This document shows, in pieces, positions 8,296-17,131 of a DNA stretch of 64,000 nt. The notes beneath the pieces were generated by a model that did no database searches, was not told the DNA's origin, and worked only from the letters and a program-made list of their open reading frames with translations. Positions within the stretch are counted from its first letter, which is position 1, and each line of letters starts with the position of its first letter. The position numbers were made by a program, and so were the translations under genes. This DNA is from JAXMDT01 sp046348685 (lineage in GTDB: Bacteria > Pseudomonadota > Alphaproteobacteria > Rickettsiales > UBA998): contig JAXMDT010000007.1 in the NCBI GenBank assembly GCA_046348685.1, forward strand, positions 29,742 to 93,741, written 5' to 3'.

Positions 8296-9819
8296 ATGTT
8301 TGGCAAAAGACCTACGGGAGCTCCACCACCTCCCGGGCAGCCGGATGAAGGCGCCGCTCCCTCTACCCTGCCTGCGGTCGTAAGTCCACAAGGCCCGACC
8401 GGAAGCCAGCTTCCCGTTGCCGCAACCAGCTCGCCGCATAACCTGCAGGCCCGCCAGAATTTCGATGTCCTTAAAAAAGCTTCCGTCAATCGTTCCCAAC
8501 TCGCCACGACAGCGACGGCCATTTACACCGATCCCAAACTTGAAACGCCGGACTACCGCGAAGCCAAGGCAAAGCTGATCGAAAAACTGATCAACGATAT
8601 TGATTTTATTTCGCTGCAAAAACTTTCTGAGCATAACCGGCGCGTGAAAATCCGCGAAGCTGCCGGACGTGCGCTGGAACAGATCGGCGTTCCGATTACG
8701 GCGGCACAGATTGAATTACTCAAAGACCAGGCGTTTGACGAGATCGTCGGCCTCGGCCCCCTAGAGCCGCTACTTGCTGATCCGGACATCAACGATATCA
8801 TGATCAACACGGCTAACCGCGTTTATGTGGAAAAACAAGGCAAGGTCTATCTCAGCGATATCAAGTTTCTAAACGAACGACACCTGCTTGGCATTATTCA
8901 GCGTGTTGTTTCAAAAGTCGGTCGCCGCATCGATGAATCGAGCCCGATGGTAGACGCGCGTCTTTCTGACGGCTCGCGTTTCAATGCAATCATTCCTCCG
9001 CTCGCGCTCGATGGCGCGCTTGTTTCCATCCGGAAATTTAAAAAGACGAAGATGACGCTGCAGGAATATACGGAAATCGGTTCACTGAGCCCGGCAATGG
9101 CAAAGTTCCTGGAAATTGCCGGTAATATCCGGCTCAATATCATTATTTCCGGCGGTACGGGTAGCGGAAAAACGACGCTGCTCAATGCAATTTCAGGGCA
9201 TATCGAACCAACGGAACGCGTGATTACTATCGAGGATGCAGCTGAATTGCAACTGATGCAGCCGCACGTGCTGCGGTTGGAAACGCGGCCGGCCTCCACG
9301 GAAGGCACGGGGGAGATCACGCAGCGCCAGCTTGTGAAAAACGCCCTTCGTATGCGTCCTGACCGCATTATTCTTGGCGAGATGCGCGGTGAAGAAGTCA
9401 TCGATGTACTTTCCGCTATGAATACCGGTCACGATGGATCGCTGGCCACCATTCACTCCAATTCACCGCGTGATTGCCTTTCCAGGATTGAAAATCTGGT
9501 TAACATGTCGGGTGTCAGCATTCCTGTTTCTTCATTACGTTATCAAATTTCCAGCGCCGTGCAGTTGATTGTTCAATTGTCCCGTATGCGTGACGGCCGC
9601 CGCCGCATTACGCAAATTGAAGAGATTGTCGGCATGGAAGGTGATATTATTACAACGCAGACGCTTTTTAGTTATAAAGCCCAAGGTCTTGACCAAAACG
9701 GAAATCTACTTGGCGAGTACCTATGTCACGGAATTAGGCCAAGATTCCTGCCTCAAGCCGAATATTTCGGCCGCGAACGTGAATTAATGGAATGTTTAAA
9801 CATTAAGGCTAAATTTTAA
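8296..9819 (+). CDS. cpaF: Tad pilus secretion ATPase CpaF (TadA)
   Basis: Cytoplasmic motor ATPase of the VirB11/GspE family that drives Flp pilus assembly. The Walker A motif GGTGSGKT is at 286-293. The Asp box (TIEDAAEL), Walker B region (RPDRIILGEMRG) and His box (GHDGSLATIHSNS) follow in the normal order. The first 70 residues are Pro/Ala/Ser-rich and probably disordered. At 507 residues it is of normal size. An AAGGAA ribosome-binding site lies 6 bases before the ATG, inside the end of cpaE, and the intergenic gap is one base. Residues 100-170 form the usual N-terminal all-helical domain. Confidence 0.96.
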   Translation: MFGKRPTGAPPPPGQPDEGAAPSTLPAVVSPQGPTGSQLPVAATSSPHNLQARQNFDVLKKASVNRSQLATTATAIYTDPKLETPDYREAKAKLIEKLINDIDFISLQKLSEHNRRVKIREAAGRALEQIGVPITAAQIELLKDQAFDEIVGLGPLEPLLADPDINDIMINTANRVYVEKQGKVYLSDIKFLNERHLLGIIQRVVSKVGRRIDESSPMVDARLSDGSRFNAIIPPLALDGALVSIRKFKKTKMTLQEYTEIGSLSPAMAKFLEIAGNIRLNIIISGGTGSGKTTLLNAISGHIEPTERVITIEDAAELQLMQPHVLRLETRPASTEGTGEITQRQLVKNALRMRPDRIILGEMRGEEVIDVLSAMNTGHDGSLATIHSNSPRDCLSRIENLVNMSGVSIPVSSLRYQISSAVQLIVQLSRMRDGRRRITQIEEIVGMEGDIITTQTLFSYKAQGLDQNGNLLGEYLCHGIRPRFLPQAEYFGRERELMECLNIKAKF

Positions 9820-9825
9820 TACTGT

Positions 9826-10791
9826 ATGACGCCGATACTCATTGCATTAGCAGTAGGGCTGCTTGCCTATATTGCTTTTATTCTGATCTTTCCGAAGAAA
9901 ACCCAGACTTCGGAAAGGACTCAGCATGCGCTCCGCCGCATTATGGAAGAAAACGTCAGTCTTGAGTCTGGCGAGCAGCGTGAAAACATTCTTAAAGATG
10001 ATTTCAGTAATAATATTGGCATAAAGGTCATTTCCAAGATTCCCGTTTACGGTGAGCGTTATGCCTCGCTTATTTTAAAATCCGGTATGGAAAAGAAGGC
10101 AGGGATTGTATTGCTGGTAATGCTGGCCATTTTCCTTGTCGGTGGATTTGCCATCGCCACGACCAAACTTGGCGTTGTAGGATTCGTTATTTCACTCGCC
10201 GCCGCCCTTTATTTGCCGGCGCGCTATATGCAAGGCCGCATCAGAAAAAGAAACGGTCAGTTTATCAATGATTTCCCGGATGTGCTCGACATGATTGTTC
10301 GTAGCGTGCGTTCCGGTTTTCCTTTGAATACCGCTATCAATATGGTGGCGGAAAATATGGATCCGCCCGTCAGTACCGAATTCCGTCAGGTAGCAGAGGA
10401 GATGGCCCTGGGCCGTCCGCTGGATGCTGCACTGACGCGCCTCAGCCACCGTATCGACGAGCAGGATATCCACTTCTTCGTCGTGGTTCTGAAGGTGCAG
10501 CAGGAAACCGGCGGTAACCTTGCTGAGATTATCAGCAATCTTTCTACCATTATCCGAAAGCGCAAGCAGCTCCGTCTGAAAATCCGCGCGATTACGTCCG
10601 AAGGCCGCATCACCGGCTGGATTCTCGGCGCCATCCCGATTTCGGTGTTCTTCATCCTGCTTTTCTTTGCGCCGAACCATCTGGACCCGCTGTTTGACAC
10701 GCACACCGGCAATATCATGCTCGGCCTCGCCTGCGGCATGGTCATCGCCACCTTCTTTATCGTTAAAAAAATGTTGGAAATTGATATCTAG
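9826..10791 (+). CDS. tadB: Tad pilus inner-membrane platform protein TadB
   Basis: One of two GspF-like inner-membrane proteins forming the platform on which CpaF acts. The 321 residues hold an N-terminal membrane segment (2-20), a central pair (about 95-130), the T2SSF domain (about 150-275, with FPDVLDMIVRSVRSGFPL near its start) and C-terminal membrane segments (about 265-315). It starts 6 bases after cpaF and is followed 8 bases later by its paralogue tadC. Both are needed in characterised Tad systems. Confidence 0.93.
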   Translation: MTPILIALAVGLLAYIAFILIFPKKTQTSERTQHALRRIMEENVSLESGEQRENILKDDFSNNIGIKVISKIPVYGERYASLILKSGMEKKAGIVLLVMLAIFLVGGFAIATTKLGVVGFVISLAAALYLPARYMQGRIRKRNGQFINDFPDVLDMIVRSVRSGFPLNTAINMVAENMDPPVSTEFRQVAEEMALGRPLDAALTRLSHRIDEQDIHFFVVVLKVQQETGGNLAEIISNLSTIIRKRKQLRLKIRAITSEGRITGWILGAIPISVFFILLFFAPNHLDPLFDTHTGNIMLGLACGMVIATFFIVKKMLEIDI

Positions 10792-10799
10792 AACGCATT

Positions 10800-11747
10800 A
10801 TGGCAAGCCCGCTCATCATCTCAATTATCGCAGCGCTACTGGTTTTCGTAGGATATCTGGCGATGGACATCGCCATCTCACGCAGACAGCGCGTTACTAA
10901 TCTGCGCAGCCGCGTCGCCACTCAGGGCGCAGGCGGCGGAGTCATGGATGAAGACCCAGTGGAGCTGGACCAGTCTTTGAGTGGCGGCGGCTCCGTAGCC
11001 GAAGGCATTTTAAAAATGACCGGCATGAATACGGAAAAAGCGATCGCCGATATTAAGCCGATGATGGTTCAGGCGGGCATTACCAATAACGATGCACCGC
11101 TTTATTTCCTGCTATATAACCGCTTCATACGCTGGATCCTGGTTTTTGTCGGCATTGTTCTAGCGACAGGTCCAGGTGATGAGTTACTCAACGGAATTTT
11201 AGGTTTGATCGTCGGCGGCATCGGTTTTTTCGGTGCAGAACTTTACGTCAAAAACAAGCGCCAGAAACGCGAGAAAGTGCTCATTCGCGCCTTTCCGGAT
11301 ACGCTTGACCTTCTCGTCGTCTGCGTGGAATCCGGTCTTGCGCTCGATGCATCCCTTGCCCGAGTGTGCGGCGAATTAGGCCATGCCTATCCTGAAATCA
11401 CCAAAGAATTGAACCAAACCCGTCTTGAGCTTGCTTTGCTGAATGATCGTTCGCAGGCGCTGCTAAACCTTGCCGAGCGTACCAATCTCGTGCCGTTCCG
11501 CTCACTGGTCGCCGCGCTCATTCAAACTGAAAAGTTTGGCACCAGCCTGACCGATACCTTGCGCGTTCTTTCGGAAGATTACCGTATGACGCGACTGATG
11601 ATTGCCGAAGAAAAAGCAGGTAAATTACCTGCACTTATGACGATTCCGTTGATTTGCCTGTTGCTGCCGGCATTCTTCCTTATTGTTCTTGGCCCGCCAT
11701 TCATCCGTGTTATCGACCAGGGTGGACTCTTCGGAAACCAAAACTAA
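10800..11747 (+). CDS. tadC: Tad pilus inner-membrane platform protein TadC
   Basis: Second platform protein, 315 residues, with a T2SSF domain (about 160-285; FPDTLDLLVVCVESGLALDA is the family core) and membrane segments at the N-terminus (about 5-22), in the middle (about 113-145) and at the C-terminus (about 277-305). It is the last gene of the tad cluster here. The next gene, uvrB, lies 42 bases on without a visible terminator. The usual tadD, tadE/F/G, flp pilin and cpaA peptidase genes do not follow. Confidence 0.92.
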   Translation: MASPLIISIIAALLVFVGYLAMDIAISRRQRVTNLRSRVATQGAGGGVMDEDPVELDQSLSGGGSVAEGILKMTGMNTEKAIADIKPMMVQAGITNNDAPLYFLLYNRFIRWILVFVGIVLATGPGDELLNGILGLIVGGIGFFGAELYVKNKRQKREKVLIRAFPDTLDLLVVCVESGLALDASLARVCGELGHAYPEITKELNQTRLELALLNDRSQALLNLAERTNLVPFRSLVAALIQTEKFGTSLTDTLRVLSEDYRMTRLMIAEEKAGKLPALMTIPLICLLLPAFFLIVLGPPFIRVIDQGGLFGNQN

Positions 11748-11789
11748 TTATTTGAATTTTACGGGTTTATCCTTACATTCACTGGCAAT

Positions 11790-13775
11790 ATGCCGTTTGA
11801 ATTAGTTTCTGATTATACTCCATCTGGCGATCAGCCCGAAGCCATTAAGTCACTTATTCAAGGGCTTAGTAAAAATGAGCGGAATCAGGTCCTGCTCGGT
11901 GTGACGGGGTCGGGCAAGACTTTCACTATGGCGCACGTTATTGCACAAACGCAGCGACCAGCGATGATCATCGCTCACAATAAAACGCTGGCCGGACAGC
12001 TTTATCATGAAATGAAAAGTTTTTTTCCGGATAATGCCGTCGAATATTTCGTTTCCTACTACGATTATTACCAGCCGGAAGCCTACGTCCCTAAAACCGA
12101 TACATTTATCGAAAAGGATTCTTCCATCAACGAACAGATTGACCGCATGCGACACTCGGCGACGCGCTCACTGCTTGAGCGAAAGGATGTCATTGTCGTT
12201 GCTTCCGTCTCCTGCATTTACGGTATCGGATCGGCGGAGTCCTATAGCCAGATGGTCATCAACCTGAAGAAGGGTGACGCTGTCAATCCTGAGGCGCTCG
12301 TCAAGCAGTTGATCGAGCTGCAATATAAACGGAATGATATTGCTTTTCAGCGAGGGGACTTCCGAAAGCGCGGCGATACACTCGATATTTTTCCGGCCCA
12401 CTTGGAAGCAGAAGCCTGGCGGCTTTCTTTCTTCGGCGATGAGATTGAGGATATTTACGCATTCGATCCACTGACGGGAGAGGGCAACGGTTCCATGGAT
12501 ACCGTCACTATTTTTGCCAATAGCCACTATGTCACGCCGAAACCGACGATCCAGCAGGCCATCAACCTTATCAAGGAAGAACTCAAGGAACGGCTTGAAG
12601 TATTTCATCGCGCCGGCAAGTTACTGGAAGCACAGCGTCTGGAGCAGCGTACGACGTATGATCTGGAAATGCTGGTGGAAACCGGCATGTGCAAAGGCAT
12701 TGAAAACTATTCACGTTTTCTCAATGGCCAGCGGCCCGGCGATCCGCCTCCTACCCTTTTCCAATACCTGCCACAGAATGCGCTGCTCTTCATCGATGAG
12801 AGCCATGTGACCACACCGCAAATCCGTGCCATGTATAATGGCGACCGCGCCCGCAAGGAAACGCTGGTGGAATACGGGTTCCGCCTGCCCTCCGCGCTTG
12901 ATAACCGTCCCCTTAAATTCGAAGAGTGGGACAGAAAACGTCCGCAAACCGTTTTTGTTTCCGCAACTCCAGGCGAGATTGAGCTTACCTGGACGAACGG
13001 TAAATTTGTCCAGCAGGTCATTCGCCCGACCGGGCTGATTGATCCTGTCTGCATTATTAAGCCCGTAGCAACCCAGGTGGACGATCTGCTGCACGAATGT
13101 CATCAGCAGATCAAAGTGAACCGCCGCGTGCTGGTGACAACGCTTACCAAGAAAATGGCCGAACAGCTCACGGAATATATGCATGAAGCGGGCATCAAAG
13201 TGCGTTACCTTCACTCGGATGTAGAAACGCTGGAGCGAATCGACATTATCCGCGATCTACGCCTGGGCACCTTCGATGTGCTGGTCGGCGTCAATTTGCT
13301 GCGCGAAGGACTCGATATTCCAGAGTGCGGACTGGTGGCGATCCTGGATGCCGACAAAGAGGGTTTCCTTCGCTCGCGTACGTCCCTCATCCAGACCATT
13401 GGCCGGGCCGCACGCAACGTCGAAGGCAAAGTCATCCTTTATGCCGATAACATGACGGATTCCATGAAAGAAGCGCTGGAAGAAACGGATCGCCGCCGCT
13501 CCATTCAGCAAGCATACAACGAAAAACATGGCATTACCCCACAGACAGTGGCCAAAGCGATTGCCGAAGCGATGGAAGATCCGACAGAAGGCGATTACGT
13601 AACCGTCGATACCAAGCTGAAGGACTACGGTATACCTGCCTTCAAAGGCGGCAATAAAGATGCTTACGTGACGCAACTACGGGACCGCATGCTTCAGGCG
13701 GCGGGCGATCTTGAATTCGAACTCGCGGCGCGCATCCGCGATGAGATCGAGAAAATAACGAAATCCGCTGCTTAA
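11790..13775 (+). CDS. uvrB: Excinuclease ABC subunit B
   Basis: DNA damage-verifying helicase-like subunit of nucleotide excision repair, which loads from UvrA and recruits UvrC. The 661 residues show Walker A GVTGSGKT (37-44), the beta-hairpin region YYDYYQPEAY near 93-102 that clamps the damaged strand, helicase motifs including FIDESH, VSATPG and QTIGRAARN, and a C-terminal UVR motif (about 625-658) that contacts UvrC. Length is normal. The last 4 bases overlap the convergent hslU gene. uvrC is also in this window at 31305. Confidence 0.98.
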   Translation: MPFELVSDYTPSGDQPEAIKSLIQGLSKNERNQVLLGVTGSGKTFTMAHVIAQTQRPAMIIAHNKTLAGQLYHEMKSFFPDNAVEYFVSYYDYYQPEAYVPKTDTFIEKDSSINEQIDRMRHSATRSLLERKDVIVVASVSCIYGIGSAESYSQMVINLKKGDAVNPEALVKQLIELQYKRNDIAFQRGDFRKRGDTLDIFPAHLEAEAWRLSFFGDEIEDIYAFDPLTGEGNGSMDTVTIFANSHYVTPKPTIQQAINLIKEELKERLEVFHRAGKLLEAQRLEQRTTYDLEMLVETGMCKGIENYSRFLNGQRPGDPPPTLFQYLPQNALLFIDESHVTTPQIRAMYNGDRARKETLVEYGFRLPSALDNRPLKFEEWDRKRPQTVFVSATPGEIELTWTNGKFVQQVIRPTGLIDPVCIIKPVATQVDDLLHECHQQIKVNRRVLVTTLTKKMAEQLTEYMHEAGIKVRYLHSDVETLERIDIIRDLRLGTFDVLVGVNLLREGLDIPECGLVAILDADKEGFLRSRTSLIQTIGRAARNVEGKVILYADNMTDSMKEALEETDRRRSIQQAYNEKHGITPQTVAKAIAEAMEDPTEGDYVTVDTKLKDYGIPAFKGGNKDAYVTQLRDRMLQAAGDLEFELAARIRDEIEKITKSAA

Positions 13776-15079
13776 AGTATAAATTTCTTCATATCGGTAT
13801 TTTTGGCGAGGACAGATACTTTTTCCTGCACGTAAGCGGCGTCGATTGTCTTTTCCAATCCAGGATTCTCCGGTGCATCGAAACTGATTTCCTCCATCAG
13901 CTTTTCCATAATGGTATGGAGCCGTCGCGCCCCTATATTCTCTATCTCGCGGTTGAAACGCGTCGCAAGTGAGGCAAGCTCTTTCACACCGTCATCGGCA
14001 AAAGTGATTTTGACGCCTTCGGTCTGCATCAGCGCGACATATTGCTTCGTTAGGCTCGCTTCAGGTTCTTTCAGAATACGCTCCATGTCGTCTTCCGAAA
14101 GCGGGTTCAATTCAACACGGATCGGCAGACGTCCCTGCAATTCTGGCAGCAGGTCGGATGGTTTCGACATATGAAACGCGCCCGAGGTGATGAATAAAAT
14201 GTGATCCGTCTTCACCGCGCCGTGCTTGGTTTGCACCACCGTGCCTTCAATAAGGGGAAGAAGATCGCGCTGCACCCCTTCACGGCTGACCTCGCCACCG
14301 CGGACTTCTTGCCGCGATGCCACTTTATCGATTTCATCGATGAAGACGATACCGTTATTCTCAACGGTACGCAGCGCTTCCTGAACGATCTTTTCCTGAT
14401 CGGTCAGCTTGTCGGATTCTTCTTTCAGCAGCAGCTCGTACGCTTCCGGTACCAGTAATTTTTTGGTTTTTGTCCTGCCGCCCATTGCTTTGCCGATGAC
14501 CTCGCCGATCGAGATCATGCCTACCTGGCTGCCGGGCATGCCTGGGATATCGAAGCTGGACATCGGGTTGGTGGTGTCCGAAACTTCAATATCAACCTCT
14601 TTGTCGCCAAGCTCCTTGTTATGGAACATTTCGCGAAACTTGCGGCGTGTTTCCGCGGTGGCCGTGGTGCCCACCAGTGCATCAAGCAGACGGTTTTCTG
14701 CATTTACCTCTGCCTTTTCCTTGACCTCTTTATGTTTTTTCTCGCGCACCAAATTGATAGCGACCTCCATCAGGTCGCGCACAATGGACTCCACGTCGCG
14801 GCCAACATAACCGACTTCGGTGAATTTTGTCGCTTCTACTTTCAAGAAGGGCGCTTCCGCGAGCCTGGCGAGACGGCGGGCGATTTCGGTTTTGCCGCAA
14901 CCGGTCGGGCCTATCATCAGAATGTTTTTCGGCACGATTTCATCGCGCATATGTTCCGCCACCTGCTGCCGTCGCCAGCGATTGCGCAGCGCAATGGCGA
15001 CTGCTTTTTTTGCATCCTTCTGGCCGACGATGTGGCGATCAAGTTCAGTAACGATTTGACGGGGAGTTAGATTAGACAT
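13772..15079 (-). CDS. hslU: HslU ATPase subunit of the HslVU protease
   Basis: AAA+ unfoldase that feeds substrates into the HslV peptidase chamber in the cytoplasm. The 435 residues have Walker A GPTGCGKT (57-64), the pore motif GYVGRD, Walker B IVFIDEIDK and the sensor/arginine region near DNLL/ GARRLHTI. The C-terminus ends KKFIL, like the conserved tail that inserts into HslV. It follows hslV by 23 bases on the minus strand and overlaps uvrB by 4 bases at its 3' end. Confidence 0.98.
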   Translation of the reverse strand: MSNLTPRQIVTELDRHIVGQKDAKKAVAIALRNRWRRQQVAEHMRDEIVPKNILMIGPTGCGKTEIARRLARLAEAPFLKVEATKFTEVGYVGRDVESIVRDLMEVAINLVREKKHKEVKEKAEVNAENRLLDALVGTTATAETRRKFREMFHNKELGDKEVDIEVSDTTNPMSSFDIPGMPGSQVGMISIGEVIGKAMGGRTKTKKLLVPEAYELLLKEESDKLTDQEKIVQEALRTVENNGIVFIDEIDKVASRQEVRGGEVSREGVQRDLLPLIEGTVVQTKHGAVKTDHILFITSGAFHMSKPSDLLPELQGRLPIRVELNPLSEDDMERILKEPEASLTKQYVALMQTEGVKITFADDGVKELASLATRFNREIENIGARRLHTIMEKLMEEISFDAPENPGLEKTIDAAYVQEKVSVLAKNTDMKKFIL

Positions 15080-15102
15080 GGATACGAATATATGGGTTGT
15101 TT

Positions 15103-15660
15103 TTAAGCCGCATCAAGGGATGCGACGGTAAGGTTGGTGTTGGTGTAAACACAGATTTCACCGGCAATCTGCATCGCTTTACGGGCAATATTTTCGGCAT
15201 CAAGGTCCTGGTCTTTCAATGCGCGTGCCGCTGCGAGTGCATAATTACCGCCAGAACCAATGGCAGCAATGCCGTCCTCCGGCTCTAGTACATCGCCATT
15301 GCCGGTAAGAATCAGCGTAACCTCTTTATCGGCCACAATCATCATGGCTTCCAGGCGCCGCAGATAACGGTCGGTGCGCCAGTCCTTGGCAAGCTCGACG
15401 CAGGCGCGCATCAATTGCCCCGGATGTTTTTCCAGCTTGGCTTCCAGCCGTTCATACAGCGTAAACGCGTCGGCCGTGGCACCGGCGAATCCGGAAAGGA
15501 TTTTACCGTCCGCCAGCGTGCGAACTTTCTTCGCGCCCGATTTAATGATGGTTGGGCCAAGGCTCACCTGCCCGTCGCCCGCGATAACTACTTTATTACC
15601 TTTGCGCACACTGACAATTGTCGTTGCGTGCCAGGATTTGGGTGCATGTTCTTCTGTCAT
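15103..15660 (-). CDS. hslV: HslV peptidase subunit of the HslVU protease
   Basis: Threonine peptidase of the proteasome-like HslVU complex. The ATG at 15660 gives 185 residues. The conserved active-site segment TTIVSVR starts at residue 13 after WHA, so a 12-residue propeptide would be removed to expose the catalytic threonine, as in other alphaproteobacterial HslV. GDGQVSLG and the GSGGNYALAAARAL region are also typical. The frame stays open up to 15939, but that stretch is Lys/Pro-rich, matches no HslV and overlaps the lipoprotein gene, so the far upstream start was rejected. No clear Shine-Dalgarno sequence is seen. Confidence 0.96.
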   Translation of the reverse strand: MTEEHAPKSWHATTIVSVRKGNKVVIAGDGQVSLGPTIIKSGAKKVRTLADGKILSGFAGATADAFTLYERLEAKLEKHPGQLMRACVELAKDWRTDRYLRRLEAMMIVADKEVTLILTGNGDVLEPEDGIAAIGSGGNYALAAARALKDQDLDAENIARKAMQIAGEICVYTNTNLTVASLDAA

Positions 15661-15697
15661 GAAAGGGAAGATAGTGCGCGCCAGGTGTTTTGCAATA

Positions 15698-16018
15698 TCA
15701 CTCGGGGCAGTTGCCGTAAAAACTGCAGGCAACGGTCTTTTTCTCGTCGTCTTTATCAGCGTCACCATCCCCGTCTTTATCGCATCGCCCGTACACACTG
15801 CAGGCAACGGATTCTTCTTTTGAGCAGGTGTTGGTGAAGCTGCACCACCAGCTTTCTTCCTCTTTTTCTTCTGCCGTCTGTTCCCCATACCAGGCACCAC
15901 CTTCACTTTTTGCCCAGCTGCCCCAGTCCTTGCTCTCATACCAGCCGTCGCCGTTACCGCATCCCGGCAAAAAAATCATTAAAGTCAGAATGATAAACCT
16001 TGCTTTCATGGGTGTCAT
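15698..16018 (-). CDS. small lipoprotein with three CSxxxxC motifs
   Basis: Not recognised. With the ATG at 16018 it has 106 residues: a signal peptide, lipobox LPGC (Cys20), an acidic/aromatic middle (WYESKDWGSWAKSEGG), then three similar cysteine motifs CSFTNTC (59-65), CSVYGRC (73-79) and CSFYGNC (98-104). Between the last two is an acidic stretch DKDGDGDADKDD (80-91) that resembles calcium-binding loops. An ATG at 16009 is also possible. It lies 37 bases upstream of hslV, and a perfect TATAAT (16038-16043, minus strand) precedes it. Paired cysteines in an envelope protein suggest disulfides or metal binding, but no function can be assigned. Confidence 0.65.
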   Translation of the reverse strand: MTPMKARFIILTLMIFLPGCGNGDGWYESKDWGSWAKSEGGAWYGEQTAEEKEEESWWCSFTNTCSKEESVACSVYGRCDKDGDGDADKDDEKKTVACSFYGNCPE

Positions 16019-16037
16019 CTCGCTTGAGAGTGAATAA

Positions 16038-16073
16038 ATTATAGTGTATTCAGGGCCGCAATTCACTTATAAT
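16038..16073. promoter_or_regulatory. divergent -10 boxes between the lipoprotein gene and hisB
   Basis: Two perfect TATAAT hexamers face away from each other: 16068-16073 on the plus strand, 32 bases before the hisB ATG at 16105, and 16038-16043 on the minus strand, 20 bases before the lipoprotein start at 16018. Neither has a strong -35 box at 17 bases. They make this short gap a likely divergent promoter region. Confidence 0.5.
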
Positions 16074-16104
16074 GCCACGCTACTGTTACGATATAAGGAC
16101 AATC

Positions 16105-16698
16105 ATGCGCACGGCCCAAATGACCCGCTCCACTAAGGAGACCCAGATCAGCGCCGAGGTAAATCTCGATGGAACAGGTGCTTATAAGGTCGAAACCGGC
16201 ATTGGTTTTCTTAACCATATGCTGGAGCAGCTTTCCCGCCATAGCTTAATCGACATTACTTTAAGCGCGAAAGGCGATCTGCATATCGATGCGCATCATA
16301 CGACCGAGGATTCCGGCATTACTATCGGCCAGGCAGTGGCCAAAGCGCTCGGCGAGCGTAAAGGCATTGAACGGTATGGACATGCCTATATACCGATGGA
16401 TGAAACGCTATCCCGGGTTTCCATCGATTTATCGGGACGACCCTATCTCATCTGGAAGGTAAATTTCAGCCAGCCGAAGCTTGGCGATATGGATACGGAA
16501 TTATTTCGTGAATGGTTTCAGGCCTTTGCCTTTGCGGTCGGCGCAACCGTGCATGTCGAAAACTTATATGGCATCAACAATCATCACATCATCGAATCCT
16601 GCTTTAAAGGACTCGCGCGGGCATTGAAAGCTGCTGTTGCGCTCGATGCGCGTCAGGCACATGCCGTGCCGTCAACAAAAGGAACGCTGACTGCATAA
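16105..16698 (+). CDS. hisB: Imidazoleglycerol-phosphate dehydratase
   Basis: Manganese enzyme for the sixth step of histidine synthesis. The ATG at 16105 has an AAGGA site 5 bases upstream and gives 197 residues, the standard monofunctional length; the ATG at 16072 would lie in the promoter. Metal-binding motifs HHTTED and NNHHIIES are present, together with GIGFLNHMLEQ. It opens a run hisB-DUF2628-hisH-GNAT-hisA-(secreted protein)-hisF-hisE, the usual alphaproteobacterial order with two added genes. There is no fused histidinol phosphatase domain. Confidence 0.97.
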   Translation: MRTAQMTRSTKETQISAEVNLDGTGAYKVETGIGFLNHMLEQLSRHSLIDITLSAKGDLHIDAHHTTEDSGITIGQAVAKALGERKGIERYGHAYIPMDETLSRVSIDLSGRPYLIWKVNFSQPKLGDMDTELFREWFQAFAFAVGATVHVENLYGINNHHIIESCFKGLARALKAAVALDARQAHAVPSTKGTLTA

Positions 16699-16699
16699 T

Positions 16700-17131
16700 A
16701 TGGCTTTATTCAATCGTGTGAAAATCTACTCCGTGCATGTCGATCCGGCAGCAAGCAAACCTATGGAAAATGCGGTCTTCATTCCGGAGGGGTTCAATTT
16801 TTTTGCATTCCTTTTTTCTGTTTTCTGGGCTTTGTATCATCGCCTGTGGATTGTCGCCGGTGTTTATGTGCTATTGGCAGGAGGCGCAACGCTCATTGCG
16901 AAAACATATGGCATGCACCCAAGCAGCGTCATGGTGATTGATCTTGGCGTACGCATTATGTTTGCACTTTCCGCCAACGATTTCTGGCGCGGCACGCTCG
17001 AGAAAAAGGGCTGGATCACGACCGACGTCATCGTTGCCGGCAGCGAGATTGAAGCAACGCACCGTTTTTATGACCGTCACGTCGGCAAGCATGCTCAGCC
17101 TTTTTTTTCAAATCCGCTTCCCAACGCATGA
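16700..17131 (+). CDS. DUF2628 family membrane protein
   Basis: A 143-residue membrane protein with two or three hydrophobic segments (about 33-50, 52-72 and 80-92). The motif FIPEGFNFFAFLFSVFWALY (about 27-46) is characteristic of DUF2628, a family commonly found between hisB and hisH in alphaproteobacteria. The C-terminus (DRHVGKHAQ) is soluble. It starts one base after hisB, and its stop overlaps the hisH start (ATGA). No function is established; its location suggests only co-expression with histidine genes. Confidence 0.82.
   Translation: MALFNRVKIYSVHVDPAASKPMENAVFIPEGFNFFAFLFSVFWALYHRLWIVAGVYVLLAGGATLIAKTYGMHPSSVMVIDLGVRIMFALSANDFWRGTLEKKGWITTDVIVAGSEIEATHRFYDRHVGKHAQPFFSNPLPNA

Noticed and set aside
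15661..15939. A 5' extension of hslV giving 278 residues
   Set aside because: The extension is Lys/Pro-rich without HslV features and overlaps the lipoprotein gene; the WHA-TTIVSVR start region fixes the true start at 15660.
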